Below are positions 46,130 through 56,551 of a stretch of DNA of 58,455 nucleotides, one piece after another. Below the pieces are notes generated by a model, which made no database searches, was not told the DNA's origin, and was given only the letters and a program-made list of their open reading frames with translations. Made by a program: the position numbers and the translations under genes. The DNA is from Terrisporobacter othiniensis (GTDB lineage: Bacteria; Bacillota; Clostridia; Peptostreptococcales; Peptostreptococcaceae), in NCBI RefSeq assembly GCF_000808015.1, contig NZ_JWHR01000050.1, positions 1 through 58,455 of the forward strand. Reading direction: 5' to 3'. Each line of letters begins with the position of its first letter. Within the stretch, counting starts at the first letter, position 1.

Positions 46130-47080
46130 TTATAGTGCAATTTTCATATCATCATCAATTATTTCTTCTTCTACTAAAAAGTTATATATTATTTTTATAA
46201 TCTCTTTATTTATTCTTTCTTGTGCTTCTACTGTAGAAGCTCCAAGATGAGGTGTTGGAGAAACCATCGGATGATTTACAAGTTCTAAGTTGACTTTTGG
46301 CTCTTCTTCATAAACATCTAAAGCGGCTGCCTCAACTTTTCCACTATCTAATGCTTTTATTAAAGCTTCCTCACAAACTAGTCCACCTCTAGCATGATTG
46401 ATAAAATAAACTCTATCTTTCATCATATTGAACTCTTTTTCACCTATTAAATATCCTTGATTTCTCTCCAAAGGAATATGAATAGTTAAGAAATCTGCAT
46501 TTTTTAATACTTCTTCAAAAGTACAGAAAGTATAATCATTACAACACTTCATTTCTCCAAGTATGTCGTAATATATTACATTCATTCCTACTGCATGAGC
46601 CATTTTTGCAACAGTTTTTCCAATTCTACCAAGGCCTATAATTCCAAGTGTTTTTCCATGTATTTCAGTCCCTACATATTGTTTTTTGTTCCACTGACCA
46701 TCTCTCATAGTTATATTTGAAATATTTATAAATCTTGATAAAGTTATTATCTGACCTATTGTAAGTTCTGCTACAGATCTCGTGCTGGCATTAGGAGTAT
46801 TCATAACTTTGATGCCCTTTTTATTTGCATATTCAACATCTATATTATCAAGTCCTACACCACTTCTAATTATTAGTTTTAAAGTATTGCCTTCACATGC
46901 TTTATCTATAATTTCTTTAGTTATCACATTTTTTGAACGAATAACTAGTATATCTTTATCTTTTAATTTTTCGCCAAGTTCCAAACCATCATAAAATTTA
47001 TGTTCAACATCTATATTAAACTTTCTCAAGTTATTAATAGCATTTCTGTTCATTCCATCTGTTACTAATATCTTACACAT
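46130..47080 (-). CDS. serA: D-3-phosphoglycerate dehydrogenase, first step of serine synthesis
   Basis: 316 residues from the ATG at 47080 (GGAGG seven bases upstream). The longer frame begins inside the repeated intergenic element, so it is rejected. NAD-binding motif GKTLGIIGLGRIGKTVA (about residue 150), substrate site RSGVGLDNID, catalytic H in PTPHLGAS, and Arg/Glu in VYFINHARGGLVCEEAL. It lacks the C-terminal ACT domain, so no serine feedback domain. Operon with the upstream aminotransferase gene and DUF1015. Confidence 0.94.
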   Translation of the reverse strand: MCKILVTDGMNRNAINNLRKFNIDVEHKFYDGLELGEKLKDKDILVIRSKNVITKEIIDKACEGNTLKLIIRSGVGLDNIDVEYANKKGIKVMNTPNASTRSVAELTIGQIITLSRFINISNITMRDGQWNKKQYVGTEIHGKTLGIIGLGRIGKTVAKMAHAVGMNVIYYDILGEMKCCNDYTFCTFEEVLKNADFLTIHIPLERNQGYLIGEKEFNMMKDRVYFINHARGGLVCEEALIKALDSGKVEAAALDVYEEEPKVNLELVNHPMVSPTPHLGASTVEAQERINKEIIKIIYNFLVEEEIIDDDMKIAL

Positions 47081-47094
47081 ATTGATTACCTCCA

Positions 47095-47187
47095 AAAACT
47101 CACTGCGTTCGTGACGCCAACGAGATTTCTTCACTAGCGCTTCAGAAAACTCCGTTGCTTAAAATTCACTTTGCCTGAGCTTTACCC
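47095..47187 (-). repeat. Dispersed ~92-bp intergenic repeat, copy B
   Basis: It lies 15 bases before the serA start and is in the same orientation as copy A at 22679-22770. Matching blocks are AACTCACTGCGTTC versus AATTCACTTCGTTC, GCCAACGA, TTCAGA and CGTTGCTTAAAATTC, with a one-base difference in spacing overall. Confidence 0.75.
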
Positions 47188-47293
47188 TTCTAATTTTTAA
47201 CCTCATAAATATCAAGAAATTTCTCAATATTCAAATTATTATTTTGAAATTAAAATTTTGTACAACAAATAACACAAATTAAAATTTTTAATA

Positions 47294-48364
47294 TTAAAAT
47301 CCTAGAATTTCATTAATATTAATTAATAATTCATTTACATCTTGTACTGTATAATCGCCCATGTGAGAAATTCTAAATGTTTTCTCCTTAAGGTCTCCAT
47401 ATCCATTGGCTATTAAAAAGCCTCTTTCCTGTAATTTTTCATTGAGATTTGATACACTGATTCCTTGTGTGTTTTCGATAACGGTAAGGGTATTAGACAA
47501 ATAATTTACATCGGTAAAAATTTGGAAGTGTTCCTGAGCCCATTTTCTAACTAGATTTGCCATTTCTTCATGACGTCTAAATCTGTTATCTAGGCCTTCT
47601 TTTAAGATTTTTTCAAGTTGGAAATTTAAAGCGAACATATGTGAAAGGGAAGGTGTTGAAGGGTATTGATAATTTTTATTATTGATGTACTCATAGATAG
47701 CGAGTAAATCAAAATAATAACCCCGATTAGGTACTTTTTCTGCTCTTTTCTTTGCCTTTTCTGAGAAGGTGCAAAGAGACATTCCTGGTGGTAATCCTAA
47801 AGCCTTTTGTAGCGAAGTTAAACAAATATCTATATTTGATTCATCTACTTCGATTTTTATACCACCTGCTGAACTAACAGCATCTACACAATAAACAACA
47901 TCATCATATTTTTTAATTACTTCTCCAATTTCTTTGATTGGATTAGCAATTCCCGTTGAGGTCTCATTATGAGTTACCATGACTGTATCATATTTATTCG
48001 TAGATAATACCTTATCAACCATTTCTGGCTCAATAGCTTTTCCTAATTCGACTTTAAATAAATCTGCTGGAACACCATTTAATACACCCATCTTGTGCCA
48101 TCTATTTCCAAATGAACCACAGGACAGTACTGCTGCTCTCTTTAATGTACAGGAGCGAATGGAGCCTTCCATTAGGCCACTACCGGAGGATGTTGATAAT
48201 AAAATATTATTTTTTGTATAGAATAAATCTTGAAGTTTTTCTGTTATAGCTTCTTGTAAAGCTGATGCTTCACTTCCTCTATGACTTATAACTTGGTTAG
48301 CCATTTGTACTAAAACATCTTCACTTACATCTATTGGTCCTGGTATAAATAGTTTTTTGCTCAT
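47294..48364 (-). CDS. Class V aminotransferase, probable phosphoserine/serine aminotransferase
   Basis: 356 residues. Pyridoxal-phosphate lysine in the DICLTSLQKALGLPPG stretch; PIDVSEDVLVQMANQVISHRG start and SSGSGLMEGSIRSC phosphate-binding motif are class V marks of the alanine-glyoxylate/serine-pyruvate type. In clostridia an enzyme of this type next to serA serves the SerC step. AAAGGAGG precedes the ATG. Which amino donor and acceptor it uses is inferred. Confidence 0.9.
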   Translation of the reverse strand: MSKKLFIPGPIDVSEDVLVQMANQVISHRGSEASALQEAITEKLQDLFYTKNNILLSTSSGSGLMEGSIRSCTLKRAAVLSCGSFGNRWHKMGVLNGVPADLFKVELGKAIEPEMVDKVLSTNKYDTVMVTHNETSTGIANPIKEIGEVIKKYDDVVYCVDAVSSAGGIKIEVDESNIDICLTSLQKALGLPPGMSLCTFSEKAKKRAEKVPNRGYYFDLLAIYEYINNKNYQYPSTPSLSHMFALNFQLEKILKEGLDNRFRRHEEMANLVRKWAQEHFQIFTDVNYLSNTLTVIENTQGISVSNLNEKLQERGFLIANGYGDLKEKTFRISHMGDYTVQDVNELLININEILGF

Positions 48365-48550
48365 AATTTTACCTCCTTTCTTATTTATTGAAATAAATTA
48401 ATTATTATTATAACCATATTTTTAATAAATAATATTATAAATTATTTATATTTTATATTTTAATTTTATGATTATTTTAGTTAATATTTATACTATGCAT
48501 TTTATTTATATTTGTCAACTATAAAAAATATTTTTAACATAAATTTATTT

Positions 48551-49699
48551 TTACTCATTCTTTTTAAATGTAATATCTTTCTTTTTAATTCTATCATTTA
48601 TTGCTTTTGATGATAATTCATAAACTACGCTAGTAAGAGGCATTCCAAGAATCATACCTACTACACCAAATAAATTTCCTCCCACAACAATAGCCAATAA
48701 TATCCATAAAGGAGAAAGACCTAAGGAGTTTCCTACTACAAAAGGATAAACAAACTTTCCATCTAATTGTTGTATTGTAAATACTAAAAATAAAAATAAC
48801 AATACAGTTCTTGGTTCCACCATCAAAATTATAAATGCTGATATTCCAATACCTACATAAGTTCCAAATATAGGTATAAAATTTAGAATAGGTATCATTA
48901 TACTTATTAACAATGCAAAAGGTATTTTAAGTAAAGAAAAAACTATAAAAAATGCTGTCCCTAATATTAATCCATCCATTGATTGACCCAATATAAATTT
49001 AGAAAACTTATTATTTGTTAACTTTAAAATATACATTATTCTTTCACATTTTTTCTCATTTAAAAATGCATATATAAGCTTTTTGAATTGTAAAATTAGC
49101 TTTTCTTTGCTAAGTAAAATATACATGGATATTATTATTCCCAAGAATAAATTCATAAAGAAATTTGTTATTCCTATAGTGAAATTAAATACATTAGAAA
49201 TAAACATATTAATAAAATTTTGAACAAAAGATAGCAATTTTTGTATCATAGCTTGTATATCAAAAGATGTATTTTTCAACATATCAAGCTGGTCTACTTT
49301 ATTCATTATTTCATTTTGAAGACCACTTATATATTTGGGAATATCATTAGTCAAAGATCTTAAACTATCAGCTAACTGAGGTACTATATAGCTAATAAAT
49401 ATCCACATTAAGATTACTACTATTACAATGGTACATACTAGGGATATAATCCTTGACATTTTTGATAAACTTTTATTCTTTTTACATAAAGGCCTTACAA
49501 TTTTTTCTTCTATAAGTTTCATTGGCAAGTTTAATAAAAATGCAATTACTCCACCAATTATAAATGGTTTAAATGCTGTTATAAATTTACTAATTATACC
49601 TGGTATTAGGGTTGGCTTAAATATAAATAAAATAAAAAGCATTATATATGTAGATATTATAAGTTGATTTTTTAATTTTATATCTTTTAGTTTATTCAT
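48551..49699 (-). CDS. AI-2E family transporter (TqsA/YdbO-like)
   Basis: 382 residues from the ATG at 49699 (GGAGG five bases upstream). Eight hydrophobic segments; family marks include NFIPIFGTYVGIG and GNSLGLSPLWILLAIVVGG, plus a long amphipathic region after the third segment. Members act as exporters of signals or Na+/H+ transporters. Surrounding genes give no further clue. Confidence 0.9.
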   Translation of the reverse strand: MNKLKDIKLKNQLIISTYIMLFILFIFKPTLIPGIISKFITAFKPFIIGGVIAFLLNLPMKLIEEKIVRPLCKKNKSLSKMSRIISLVCTIVIVVILMWIFISYIVPQLADSLRSLTNDIPKYISGLQNEIMNKVDQLDMLKNTSFDIQAMIQKLLSFVQNFINMFISNVFNFTIGITNFFMNLFLGIIISMYILLSKEKLILQFKKLIYAFLNEKKCERIMYILKLTNNKFSKFILGQSMDGLILGTAFFIVFSLLKIPFALLISIMIPILNFIPIFGTYVGIGISAFIILMVEPRTVLLFLFLVFTIQQLDGKFVYPFVVGNSLGLSPLWILLAIVVGGNLFGVVGMILGMPLTSVVYELSSKAINDRIKKKDITFKKNE

Positions 49700-49794
49700 C
49701 ATTTCCTCCATGAAAATCCATATTCTACTTACATTTATATTTTACAATTTTAACTTTAATTATCTATTTTTATAATATAAATTGTACATCTCTT

Positions 49795-49841
49795 AGAAGT
49801 AAATTAGTTAATTTTTTATGTAAAAAATTAACTAATCTTCT
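49795..49841. terminator. Long hairpin, likely terminator
   Basis: Perfect 15-bp stem ATTAGTTAATTTTTT / AAAAAATTAACTAAT with loop ATGT, extended outward by AGAAG / CTTCT after one-sided bulges. It lies in the leader side of the AI-2E gene; A- and T-rich arms make it able to act both ways. It may belong to a lost gene to its right. Confidence 0.6.
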
Positions 49842-49849
49842 ATATATCT

Positions 49850-50170
49850 TTATATATCAAACTTCCAAGTTTTCTATAAAACTCATACATAAGATGAGAG
49901 GTTAGCTTTATTTCTCAAAAACACAAAAACTTCTTGGGCACACTAAATACCATTTTTTCTGTTCCTACTGTAACCTATACAACTCTAAGAACGCCTCTTA
50001 GACACACCTTGAATTAAATCAATTCAGATGCTTTCACCTATGTGCATTCCTACTGTTCCTATAATCTATATTGAGCTTATATATACGGTAATTATAGGTA
50101 TAATAGGTACTAGTGCACGTATATGCGCACGTAATGGTTTCTTAAATCTTTTGAACACCACTTCGGCATA
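49850..50170 (-). pseudogene. Possible decayed coding sequence between AI-2E gene and ftsH
   Basis: This ~320-base stretch is less AT-rich than its flanks. On the minus strand the frame from 50167 to 50069 reads 33 codons like a membrane segment (AEVVFKRFKKPLRAHIRALV, then PIIPIITVYISSI), ends in TAG, and continues in the same frame with IIGTVGMHIGESI before another stop. Further pieces appear in other frames (LMYEFYRKLGSLIY). No start codon or ribosome site is present. It may be the wreck of a transporter gene or of a mobile element. Family not recognised. Confidence 0.35.
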
Positions 50171-50302
50171 GTTTTTTCATTAACAAATTTTCTGATAACA
50201 TTATATATCACAACTTATCCATATATATTTATCATTTACTTTTATCAAAAAGAGACTGCATCAACTAGGATTCTCTTTAAATATATAACATATTTATTCT
50301 CT

Positions 50303-50338
50303 AAAAAAAGCACCAACTTAAACGTTGATGCTTTTTTT
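50303..50338. terminator. Intrinsic terminator after ftsH
   Basis: Stem AAAAAAGCATCAAC / GTTGGTGCTTTTTT (one G-T pair) with T-run on both ends, 8 bases past the ftsH stop. Confidence 0.88.
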
Positions 50339-50346
50339 ATTTAATT

Positions 50347-52371
50347 CTACTTTTCTTCATCATCAGTAGTCTTAACATCTTCTATTACAACATTTCCTTC
50401 AACTTTTTCAAGTTCTTGCTCTATGCGTTTTTGTTGTTCTTCTGCTCTTTTTTCTTGCTCTTTTGCTTCTTCAATCTCAAGTCTTTCTGCTTCTTTCTTA
50501 GCTGCTTCTTTAGCATCATGTTCTTCTTTAACTTCTGCCACAGATTTTCCGTTTAAGATTTCCATAAACTCTTCACCTGTAATAGTTTCTTTTTCTAATA
50601 AGAAATCAGAAAGCTCGTGTAATTTATCAATATTTTCTTCAAGTATTTTTGTAGCTTTATCATGAGCTGATTTTATTATACTTAATACTTCTTTATCAAT
50701 CTTAGCTGATGCTTCTGGTGAACACATTAGCGATGCATCTCCACCTAAATATTGATTATTTACTGTTTCTAGAGCCATCATATCGAACTCTTCACTCATT
50801 CCGTAACGAGTAACCATTGCTCTTGCTATTCTTGTTGCTTGTTCTATATCATTAGAGGCACCTGTTGTGAAAGAATTAAAGATAATTTCTTCCGCAGCAC
50901 GACCTCCTGTAAATGTTGCTATTTTGTTGAAAGCTTCTTCCTTAGACATAAGTACTCTTTCGCCTTCTTCTACCTGCATAGTGTACCCTAGAGCCCCAGA
51001 TGTACGAGGGATAATCGTAATCTTGTGCACTGGTGCAGATTCTGTTTGTTTAGCTGCAACTAATGCATGACCTATTTCGTGATATGCTACTATTTTCTTT
51101 TCTCTTGGAGAAATAACTGCAGCTTTTCTTTGGTATCCTGCTATTATTACTTCTACAGATTCTTCTAAGTCAGCTTGTGTAGCTTTATGTCTTCCTAGTC
51201 TAACTGCTCTAAGTGCTGCTTCATTTACTATATTTGCAAGTTCTGCACCACTAGCTCCAGCTGTTGCTCTTGCTATTCCGTTGAAATCAACATCTTCGTC
51301 CATTTTAACTTTTTTAGCATGAACTTTTAGTATATCTTCACGACCTTTTAAGTCAGGAAGTTCTACTGGTACTCTTCTGTCAAAACGTCCTGGTCTAAGT
51401 AGTGCTTTGTCTAGAGATTCTGGTCTATTAGTTGCTGCAAGTATTACAACACCTTTTTTACCATCAAATCCATCCATTTCAGTAAGTAACTGATTAAGCG
51501 TTTGTTCTCTTTCGTCATTACCACCCATTCCTCCGCCATCACGTTTTTTACCTATAGTGTCTATCTCATCTATAAATACGATACATGGAGCTTTTTCTTG
51601 AGCTTGTTTGAATAAATCTCTAACTTTTGCAGCACCCATACCAACAAACATTTCCACAAACTCAGAGCCTGAGATTGAGAAGAATGGTACTTTTGCTTCC
51701 CCTGCAACTGCTTTTGCAAGTAAAGTTTTTCCTGTACCCGGAGGTCCAACAAGCAATGCACCTTTTGGCATTGATGCACCTATTTCTTCGTACTTTTTAG
51801 GATTGTGTAAGAAATCAACTATTTCAGTTAATGATTCTTTGGCTTCGTCTTGTCCTGCCACATCTTCAAAAGTCTTTCCTGTTTGTGCTTCTACATATAT
51901 TTTTGCATTACTCTTACCAAATTGCATTGGGCCGCCTCTGCCACCCATTCTATTTGTCATTTTTTTCATCATAAAGTTTAGTAAAGCAATCATTAATATT
52001 GTTGGTAAAACCCAATAAAGAATAAACTCAACTATTGGTGAATCTTGCTTTGGTATTTCTTGGTTGAATTTTTTTACGCCTGCTTTATATAAACGATTTA
52101 CTAAATCATCATCATTCATTTGACCAGTTACATAAACTTTTTCTTTTTCATCTTTAACAGTAAAAGTAATTTGTTTTGAGTTGTCAATGTCTACTTGGTT
52201 TACTTTTCCTTCATCAACCATTGTAAGGAATGTTCCATAGTCCACATTCTCTACTTTTCCACTCATATTATATAGAGCTGGAAAAATAAACGAATTAAGT
52301 ACTACTAGTAAAAGAAGTATTATCCCATAATAATATAACCATGATTTTTTTTGAGGTTTTTTTTCCTTCAT
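50347..52371 (-). CDS. ftsH: ATP-dependent zinc metalloprotease FtsH
   Basis: 674 residues. Two membrane segments near the N-terminus (residues ~13-32 and ~110-130). AAA+ domain with Walker A GPPGTGKT, Walker [10 protein letters not shown] and the second region of homology [19 protein letters not shown]; protease motif HEIGH (HExxH) with zinc ligand Asp later (LGGDASLM region). A charged C-terminal tail of ~60 residues, rich in Glu/Lys/Ala, may form a coiled coil. Degrades misfolded and regulatory membrane proteins. Monocistronic, no hpt or tilS beside it. Confidence 0.97.
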   Translation of the reverse strand: MKEKKPQKKSWLYYYGIILLLLVVLNSFIFPALYNMSGKVENVDYGTFLTMVDEGKVNQVDIDNSKQITFTVKDEKEKVYVTGQMNDDDLVNRLYKAGVKKFNQEIPKQDSPIVEFILYWVLPTILMIALLNFMMKKMTNRMGGRGGPMQFGKSNAKIYVEAQTGKTFEDVAGQDEAKESLTEIVDFLHNPKKYEEIGASMPKGALLVGPPGTGKTLLAKAVAGEAKVPFFSISGSEFVEMFVGMGAAKVRDLFKQAQEKAPCIVFIDEIDTIGKKRDGGGMGGNDEREQTLNQLLTEMDGFDGKKGVVILAATNRPESLDKALLRPGRFDRRVPVELPDLKGREDILKVHAKKVKMDEDVDFNGIARATAGASGAELANIVNEAALRAVRLGRHKATQADLEESVEVIIAGYQRKAAVISPREKKIVAYHEIGHALVAAKQTESAPVHKITIIPRTSGALGYTMQVEEGERVLMSKEEAFNKIATFTGGRAAEEIIFNSFTTGASNDIEQATRIARAMVTRYGMSEEFDMMALETVNNQYLGGDASLMCSPEASAKIDKEVLSIIKSAHDKATKILEENIDKLHELSDFLLEKETITGEEFMEILNGKSVAEVKEEHDAKEAAKKEAERLEIEEAKEQEKRAEEQQKRIEQELEKVEGNVVIEDVKTTDDEEK

Positions 52372-52637
52372 AAGATATCTCCTAAATAATTATTCTGTAT
52401 TTATTACTATATATACCCATCATATATGTCTTTAACATTAAATATAATGTTATAAAGTTATAAAATGACTTATATAAAATAGTAAATTTAATAAGGTATT
52501 TTGTCAATGTTTCTGATACTATATTTTTATACTTATATTGATTTTGTGTATTTTTCACATTTTTATAATAAATAATTATATAGTGTTAATATGAATTTAT
52601 TATGAATTATTAGTATGCAAATATGAGGAGGTTTAAT

Positions 52638-53513
52638 ATGTTGGATTTTACAAAAGAGTTTAAAGAAGTTAAAATTATACCAGCAGTATTTTGGTATATT
52701 TTCACTATGATTATTGTGATTTTAGGAGCATTTATTATTTACTTAAGTAGTGATATTAATTTAATAGATAATGATAATTTATTATCTTTAATATCAACAG
52801 TTTTATTTATTATAATACTTTTATATAAATTTAGGGTTAATAAAAATAAGTTATTATTAATGATTAAGGATTATATAAAAAAAATAAATATAAAAGAATT
52901 AGGCGGTGTTGTTGCTACTCAGCTATGCCTTTCTATGGGCATCAGTCTATTATTAATAGGTATAGTTTATTTTACTTTACCAAATATGCTAAATAATCTT
53001 TTATCCGAATCATCTGTATCAGAAGTTTCTACTTATGGTGGACTATTCATATCCATGCTAATTACCGTTGTTAGTGCCCCTATCATGGAAGAATTATTTT
53101 TTAGAGCCATCATATTTAAAAGAATTAGTAGAAAATTCAATATCTACATAGGAATTGTAATTTCCTCTTTAGTATTTGGACTTTTACATATTGAATTAGC
53201 AGTTATAGGTGCTTTTATTTTTGGTATTGCTTGTTGTATCTTATACATCAAGTATAAAAATATACTAATTCCAATGACTGTTCATTTTTTAAATAACTTA
53301 ATTGCATTTTTGCCTCAGTTAGATATTAATGCATCTGTTAATACTTCTCCAATTACTAATACTGATGCCATAGTTTCTTTATCCTTTGGTTTACTATTAT
53401 TTTTAATAGGAATGTTCTTTTTTATTAAGTTTATACTAAAAAATAAGAAACATCTAAAGAGCGGATTTTCTCCTAGAATTGACACTAGGTTTATAATAGA
53501 AAATAAAAATTAA
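52638..53513 (+). CDS. CPBP-family (CAAX-type) intramembrane metalloprotease
   Basis: 291 residues from ATG 52638 (AGGAGG six bases upstream). About eight hydrophobic segments. The ABI/CPBP catalytic motifs are visible: EELFFR (EExxxR) at about residue 155, FGLLHIE (FxxxH) and HFLNN (HxxxN). These form the presumed zinc site. Members process prenylated or peptide substrates, or have immunity roles; none is indicated here. Confidence 0.9.
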   Translation: MLDFTKEFKEVKIIPAVFWYIFTMIIVILGAFIIYLSSDINLIDNDNLLSLISTVLFIIILLYKFRVNKNKLLLMIKDYIKKINIKELGGVVATQLCLSMGISLLLIGIVYFTLPNMLNNLLSESSVSEVSTYGGLFISMLITVVSAPIMEELFFRAIIFKRISRKFNIYIGIVISSLVFGLLHIELAVIGAFIFGIACCILYIKYKNILIPMTVHFLNNLIAFLPQLDINASVNTSPITNTDAIVSLSFGLLLFLIGMFFFIKFILKNKKHLKSGFSPRIDTRFIIENKN

Positions 53514-53566
53514 AATTGCCTAGCATAAAAGCATCTATTTATTTAGATGCTCTTTGCGCTAAGGCA
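53514..53566. terminator. Double hairpin between convergent genes
   Basis: Outer arms AATTGCCTAGC / GCTAAGGCAATT enclose an inner perfect stem GCATCT / AGATGC. It spans the 3' ends of both the CPBP and VanY-type genes; the minus-strand stop lies within the right arm. Confidence 0.65.
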
Positions 53567-54317
53567 ATTTATATAAATCTTCAAGTATCAAATCATTCTC
53601 ATAAATATATTTAGCTATATTATGTCCCACATATCTAAAATGCCATGGCTCAAAACCATAACCTGTATCCTCTACTCTATCTTTTTTATATCTTAATATA
53701 AATCCATATTTATGAGCATTTTTTTCCAACCACTTGCCTTCTTCTGTCATTTCAAAAGACTGTATTAATTTATATCCTATGGATTTTGAAGATATATCAA
53801 CTGCTAAACCAGTTTGATGTTCACTTTGATTAGCTTTAGCCACATATTTTTGGGTATATTCTTTTCCTTTGCGTATTAAAGAATTTGAATATAATTCTTC
53901 CTGGTAACTACTAGATCTATATCCACTTATTAAATAAAGATTTATCCCTTCTTCTTTTGCATCCTTAAACATTTTTTCCAAATTATTAGAAGCACACTCA
54001 CTTAAATAAATATCGCTTTTTATAGTATTAACTTTTGGTATAACTAAATCATCTGGTTCATAACTTGATTTTAGTCCATTTTCTTTATTCACTAATTTTG
54101 CTATTCCATTTTTGTATTTATATACCAACTCTTGAACATTTTTTAATTGACTGTCTACTTCAGTATCATCACTATAGTTAGACATATCATAGTCTAATAC
54201 TTGATTTTTGGCAGCTAGCTCTTTAGCCTGTGTTAAATTTTTTGCCCCACAAAATAATAAAAAACCACCAAATAAAAGTATAACTCCAATCGTACTATAT
54301 ACTTTCTTTTGATTCAT
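53559..54317 (-). CDS. VanY/DdlX-type D-alanyl-D-alanine carboxypeptidase
   Basis: 252 residues from ATG 54317, eight bases after GAGGGAG. N-terminal membrane anchor (~residues 8-25), then a linker. Peptidase M15B domain with SEHQTGLAVDIS (SxHxxGxAxD) and EPWHFRYV, the zinc ligands. It trims the terminal D-Ala from peptidoglycan stems outside the membrane. No vancomycin-resistance genes nearby, so a housekeeping wall function is likely. Confidence 0.93.
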   Translation of the reverse strand: MNQKKVYSTIGVILLFGGFLLFCGAKNLTQAKELAAKNQVLDYDMSNYSDDTEVDSQLKNVQELVYKYKNGIAKLVNKENGLKSSYEPDDLVIPKVNTIKSDIYLSECASNNLEKMFKDAKEEGINLYLISGYRSSSYQEELYSNSLIRKGKEYTQKYVAKANQSEHQTGLAVDISSKSIGYKLIQSFEMTEEGKWLEKNAHKYGFILRYKKDRVEDTGYGFEPWHFRYVGHNIAKYIYENDLILEDLYKLP

Positions 54318-54439
54318 TGCCATAACTCCCTCTTAATATTAATTCTCAAAATCATTTTATATTATAACATTTTTCGACTATTTTTTGTATTATTTTATAT
54401 TTTTTACCTTTTTATTTATGTGTCAAAAATGCAACATAA

Positions 54440-54467
54440 AAAACCATATTATTTTATAATATGGTTT
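54440..54467 (-). terminator. Intrinsic terminator after the PHP gene
   Basis: Perfect arms AAACCATATT / AATATGGTTT, with TTTTTTATG following on the minus strand. Confidence 0.78.
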
Positions 54468-54490
54468 GAATTTAAGTGCAAATTTAATTT

Positions 54491-55204
54491 TTAAAGTTGG
54501 AAAAATTCTATTATATCATCTTCATGGTAGTTAATAACTAGCTCTTTTGGGAAATCTAGCTCTTCAAGTAAGCTTTGAGCATTGTCAAATATACCAACCT
54601 GATAACAAATATGAGCATCACTACCTAAAATAATTCTTACCTTATGCTCTTTACATAAACTCAATAACTCTATATAGTTTTCACGAGCATTTGGTCTAAA
54701 TGAACCTGAGTTTAATGATGAATTATTTAATTCTAATAAGATGTTTTTTTCTTTAGCTTTTTTAACAACAGCTTCATAATCTAATTCATATCTACCATCA
54801 TCTGGATGTCCTATAATTTTTACTAATTTATGATCCATTGCATTTAGAGTTGCCCTTGTATTTTCTTCCTTGGTTCCAGGTTCTAAACATACAGTGTGAA
54901 GACTTGCTATTACATAATCTAGTCCACTTATATATTTATCTACTTCTACATCTATATTTCCATCGTAATCTATAATATTAGCTTCCATTCCTTTTAATAT
55001 TCTAACACCATCAACTTCATTAGGTATTACTTTTAAATTGTGGAAATAAAATAAATGTGGTCCCCCTGGCATATCTATACCATGATCTGATAGACCATAA
55101 TATTTTAGCCCATTAATTTTAGCATATTCTATATTTTCTTTTACTGTACTATATGCGTGCCCACTAGCTAAGGCGTGTGTGTGTAAATCTATTATAGCTT
55201 TCAT
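54491..55204 (-). CDS. PHP-domain phosphoesterase (YcdX-like)
   Basis: 237 residues. Metal-binding motifs of the PHP fold: DLHTHALASGHAYST at the start, GLSDHG, the middle Glu/His in LKGMEANI and ASLHTV, and GSDAH near residue 200. YcdX-like enzymes hydrolyse phosphate esters with a trinuclear metal site. AAGGAG precedes the ATG. Confidence 0.92.
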   Translation of the reverse strand: MKAIIDLHTHALASGHAYSTVKENIEYAKINGLKYYGLSDHGIDMPGGPHLFYFHNLKVIPNEVDGVRILKGMEANIIDYDGNIDVEVDKYISGLDYVIASLHTVCLEPGTKEENTRATLNAMDHKLVKIIGHPDDGRYELDYEAVVKKAKEKNILLELNNSSLNSGSFRPNARENYIELLSLCKEHKVRIILGSDAHICYQVGIFDNAQSLLEELDFPKELVINYHEDDIIEFFQL

Positions 55205-55242
55205 ATATGTCTTCTCCTTTATTGCTAAATTTATAATATGTT

Positions 55243-55276
55243 AAAAGCCATAGAGCTTTGGCAATATGGCTTAAAA
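55243..55276 (-). terminator. Intrinsic terminator after the S1-domain protein gene
   Basis: Arms AAGCCATA / TATGGCTT with A/T runs on both sides; ends about 10 bases beyond the stop at 55286. Confidence 0.7.
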
Positions 55277-55285
55277 ATTTATTTA

Positions 55286-56551
55286 TTATTCTTGATTATT
55301 TAATTTTCCTCTTAATAAATCTCCTATAGTCGCTCCTAAATCTTCTTCTTTATTTAAGAATTCACTGTAATCTTCTTCTGGCTCTTTATTAACGTCTTTT
55401 ATAGATACAGACATTCTTTTGTGAGATGGATCGAAAGTTAATACTCTAACTGTTATTTCATCTCCAGGGTTTACAACACTACTTACGTTAGCAACTCTTT
55501 CTTCTTTTAAGTGAGATATTGGTAAGTATGCTTCTACACCTTCTTTTATTTCAACAAAAGCACCTCTGTCTATTATTCTAACAACTTTGCCAGTTATTAT
55601 ATCATCAACATTTACTTCTTTAGCTATTAAGTCCCATGGATCGTTGTTTATGTCTTTTAAAGCTAATCCTATTCTTCCAGTTTCTTTATTTACATCTAAT
55701 ACATAAACATCAACTTCTTGTCCAGATTGTAACATATCTTCTACAGATTCTACTCTCTTCCAAGATAAGTTGTTTATGTGAGCTAAACCTTCTACTCCAC
55801 CTAAATCGATGAAAGCTCCGTAACTTACTATGTTAGTTACTTTACCATGTCTTTTTTGTCCAACTTCTAAAGAATCTATTAAAGCTTCTTTTTCAGCTTT
55901 AACTCTAGCTTTTTCAGCTGCTCTTTCTTCTCTTACTCTTTGTCTCTCTGCATCTCTTTCAGCTTGAATTCTTTCTTTTCTAGCTTTTCTTTCTTGGTCT
56001 AAACGTTCTTGTAATACTTCTCTGTGAGAACCTACTATTTTATTAGCTTTTTCATTGAATTCTATTATATAAACTTCTAAGTTAGCATCTTGGTATTCTT
56101 TTGTATCGTTTACAAATTTAGTGTTTAGTTGAGATATTGGTATAAATATTTCAACTGATTTATATGCAGCAAATACTCCTCTTTGTATAGTTTTTACTAC
56201 ATTTACTGTTATTATTTTATGATCAGCATGTGCTTGCTCTAATTCTTTTTTATCACTTACCATATCTAATCTTAACTTAGATAGTTTTAATGTACAGTCT
56301 TTTTCTGATACTTTAGTTATGACAGCAGATATTTCATCTCCTACTTTATATACATCAGAAACTTCTTGATTTTTTTGTAAGTTTAATTCACTTGTTGGAA
56401 TTACTCCGTCAAAACCTACATTAAGGCCCACAGTTACTTCATCATTATTTATTTTAGTTATAGCTCCTGTTATAGTCTCTCCAACTTTTATTGAACTAAG
56501 TAGTTGTTCTTGTTGGTCTAACAGCTCTTGCATAGATAGTTCTTTAGTCAT
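55286..56551 (-). CDS. S1 RNA-binding domain protein (ribosomal protein S1-like)
   Basis: 421 residues from ATG 56551. Four S1 domains: residues ~18-85, ~100-165, ~230-300 and ~318-385 (GKVTNIVSYGAFIDLGGVEGLAH and GKVVRIIDRGAFVEIKEGVE are two cores). Between domains 2 and 3 lies a highly charged arm of ~45 residues (RKARKERIQAERDAERQRV and onward), predicted as a long helix. The first domain (GDEITGAITKINNDEVTVGL-like) carries the start. True S1 of other Firmicutes has no such arm. Binds RNA, perhaps for translation of structured or weak-SD mRNAs. Confidence 0.9.
   Translation of the reverse strand: MTKELSMQELLDQQEQLLSSIKVGETITGAITKINNDEVTVGLNVGFDGVIPTSELNLQKNQEVSDVYKVGDEISAVITKVSEKDCTLKLSKLRLDMVSDKKELEQAHADHKIITVNVVKTIQRGVFAAYKSVEIFIPISQLNTKFVNDTKEYQDANLEVYIIEFNEKANKIVGSHREVLQERLDQERKARKERIQAERDAERQRVREERAAEKARVKAEKEALIDSLEVGQKRHGKVTNIVSYGAFIDLGGVEGLAHINNLSWKRVESVEDMLQSGQEVDVYVLDVNKETGRIGLALKDINNDPWDLIAKEVNVDDIITGKVVRIIDRGAFVEIKEGVEAYLPISHLKEERVANVSSVVNPGDEITVRVLTFDPSHKRMSVSIKDVNKEPEEDYSEFLNKEEDLGATIGDLLRGKLNNQE

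Noticed and set aside
46130..47134. Longer serA starting at 47134
   Set aside because: The extra 18 codons are part of the intergenic repeat and the SD fits the ATG at 47080.
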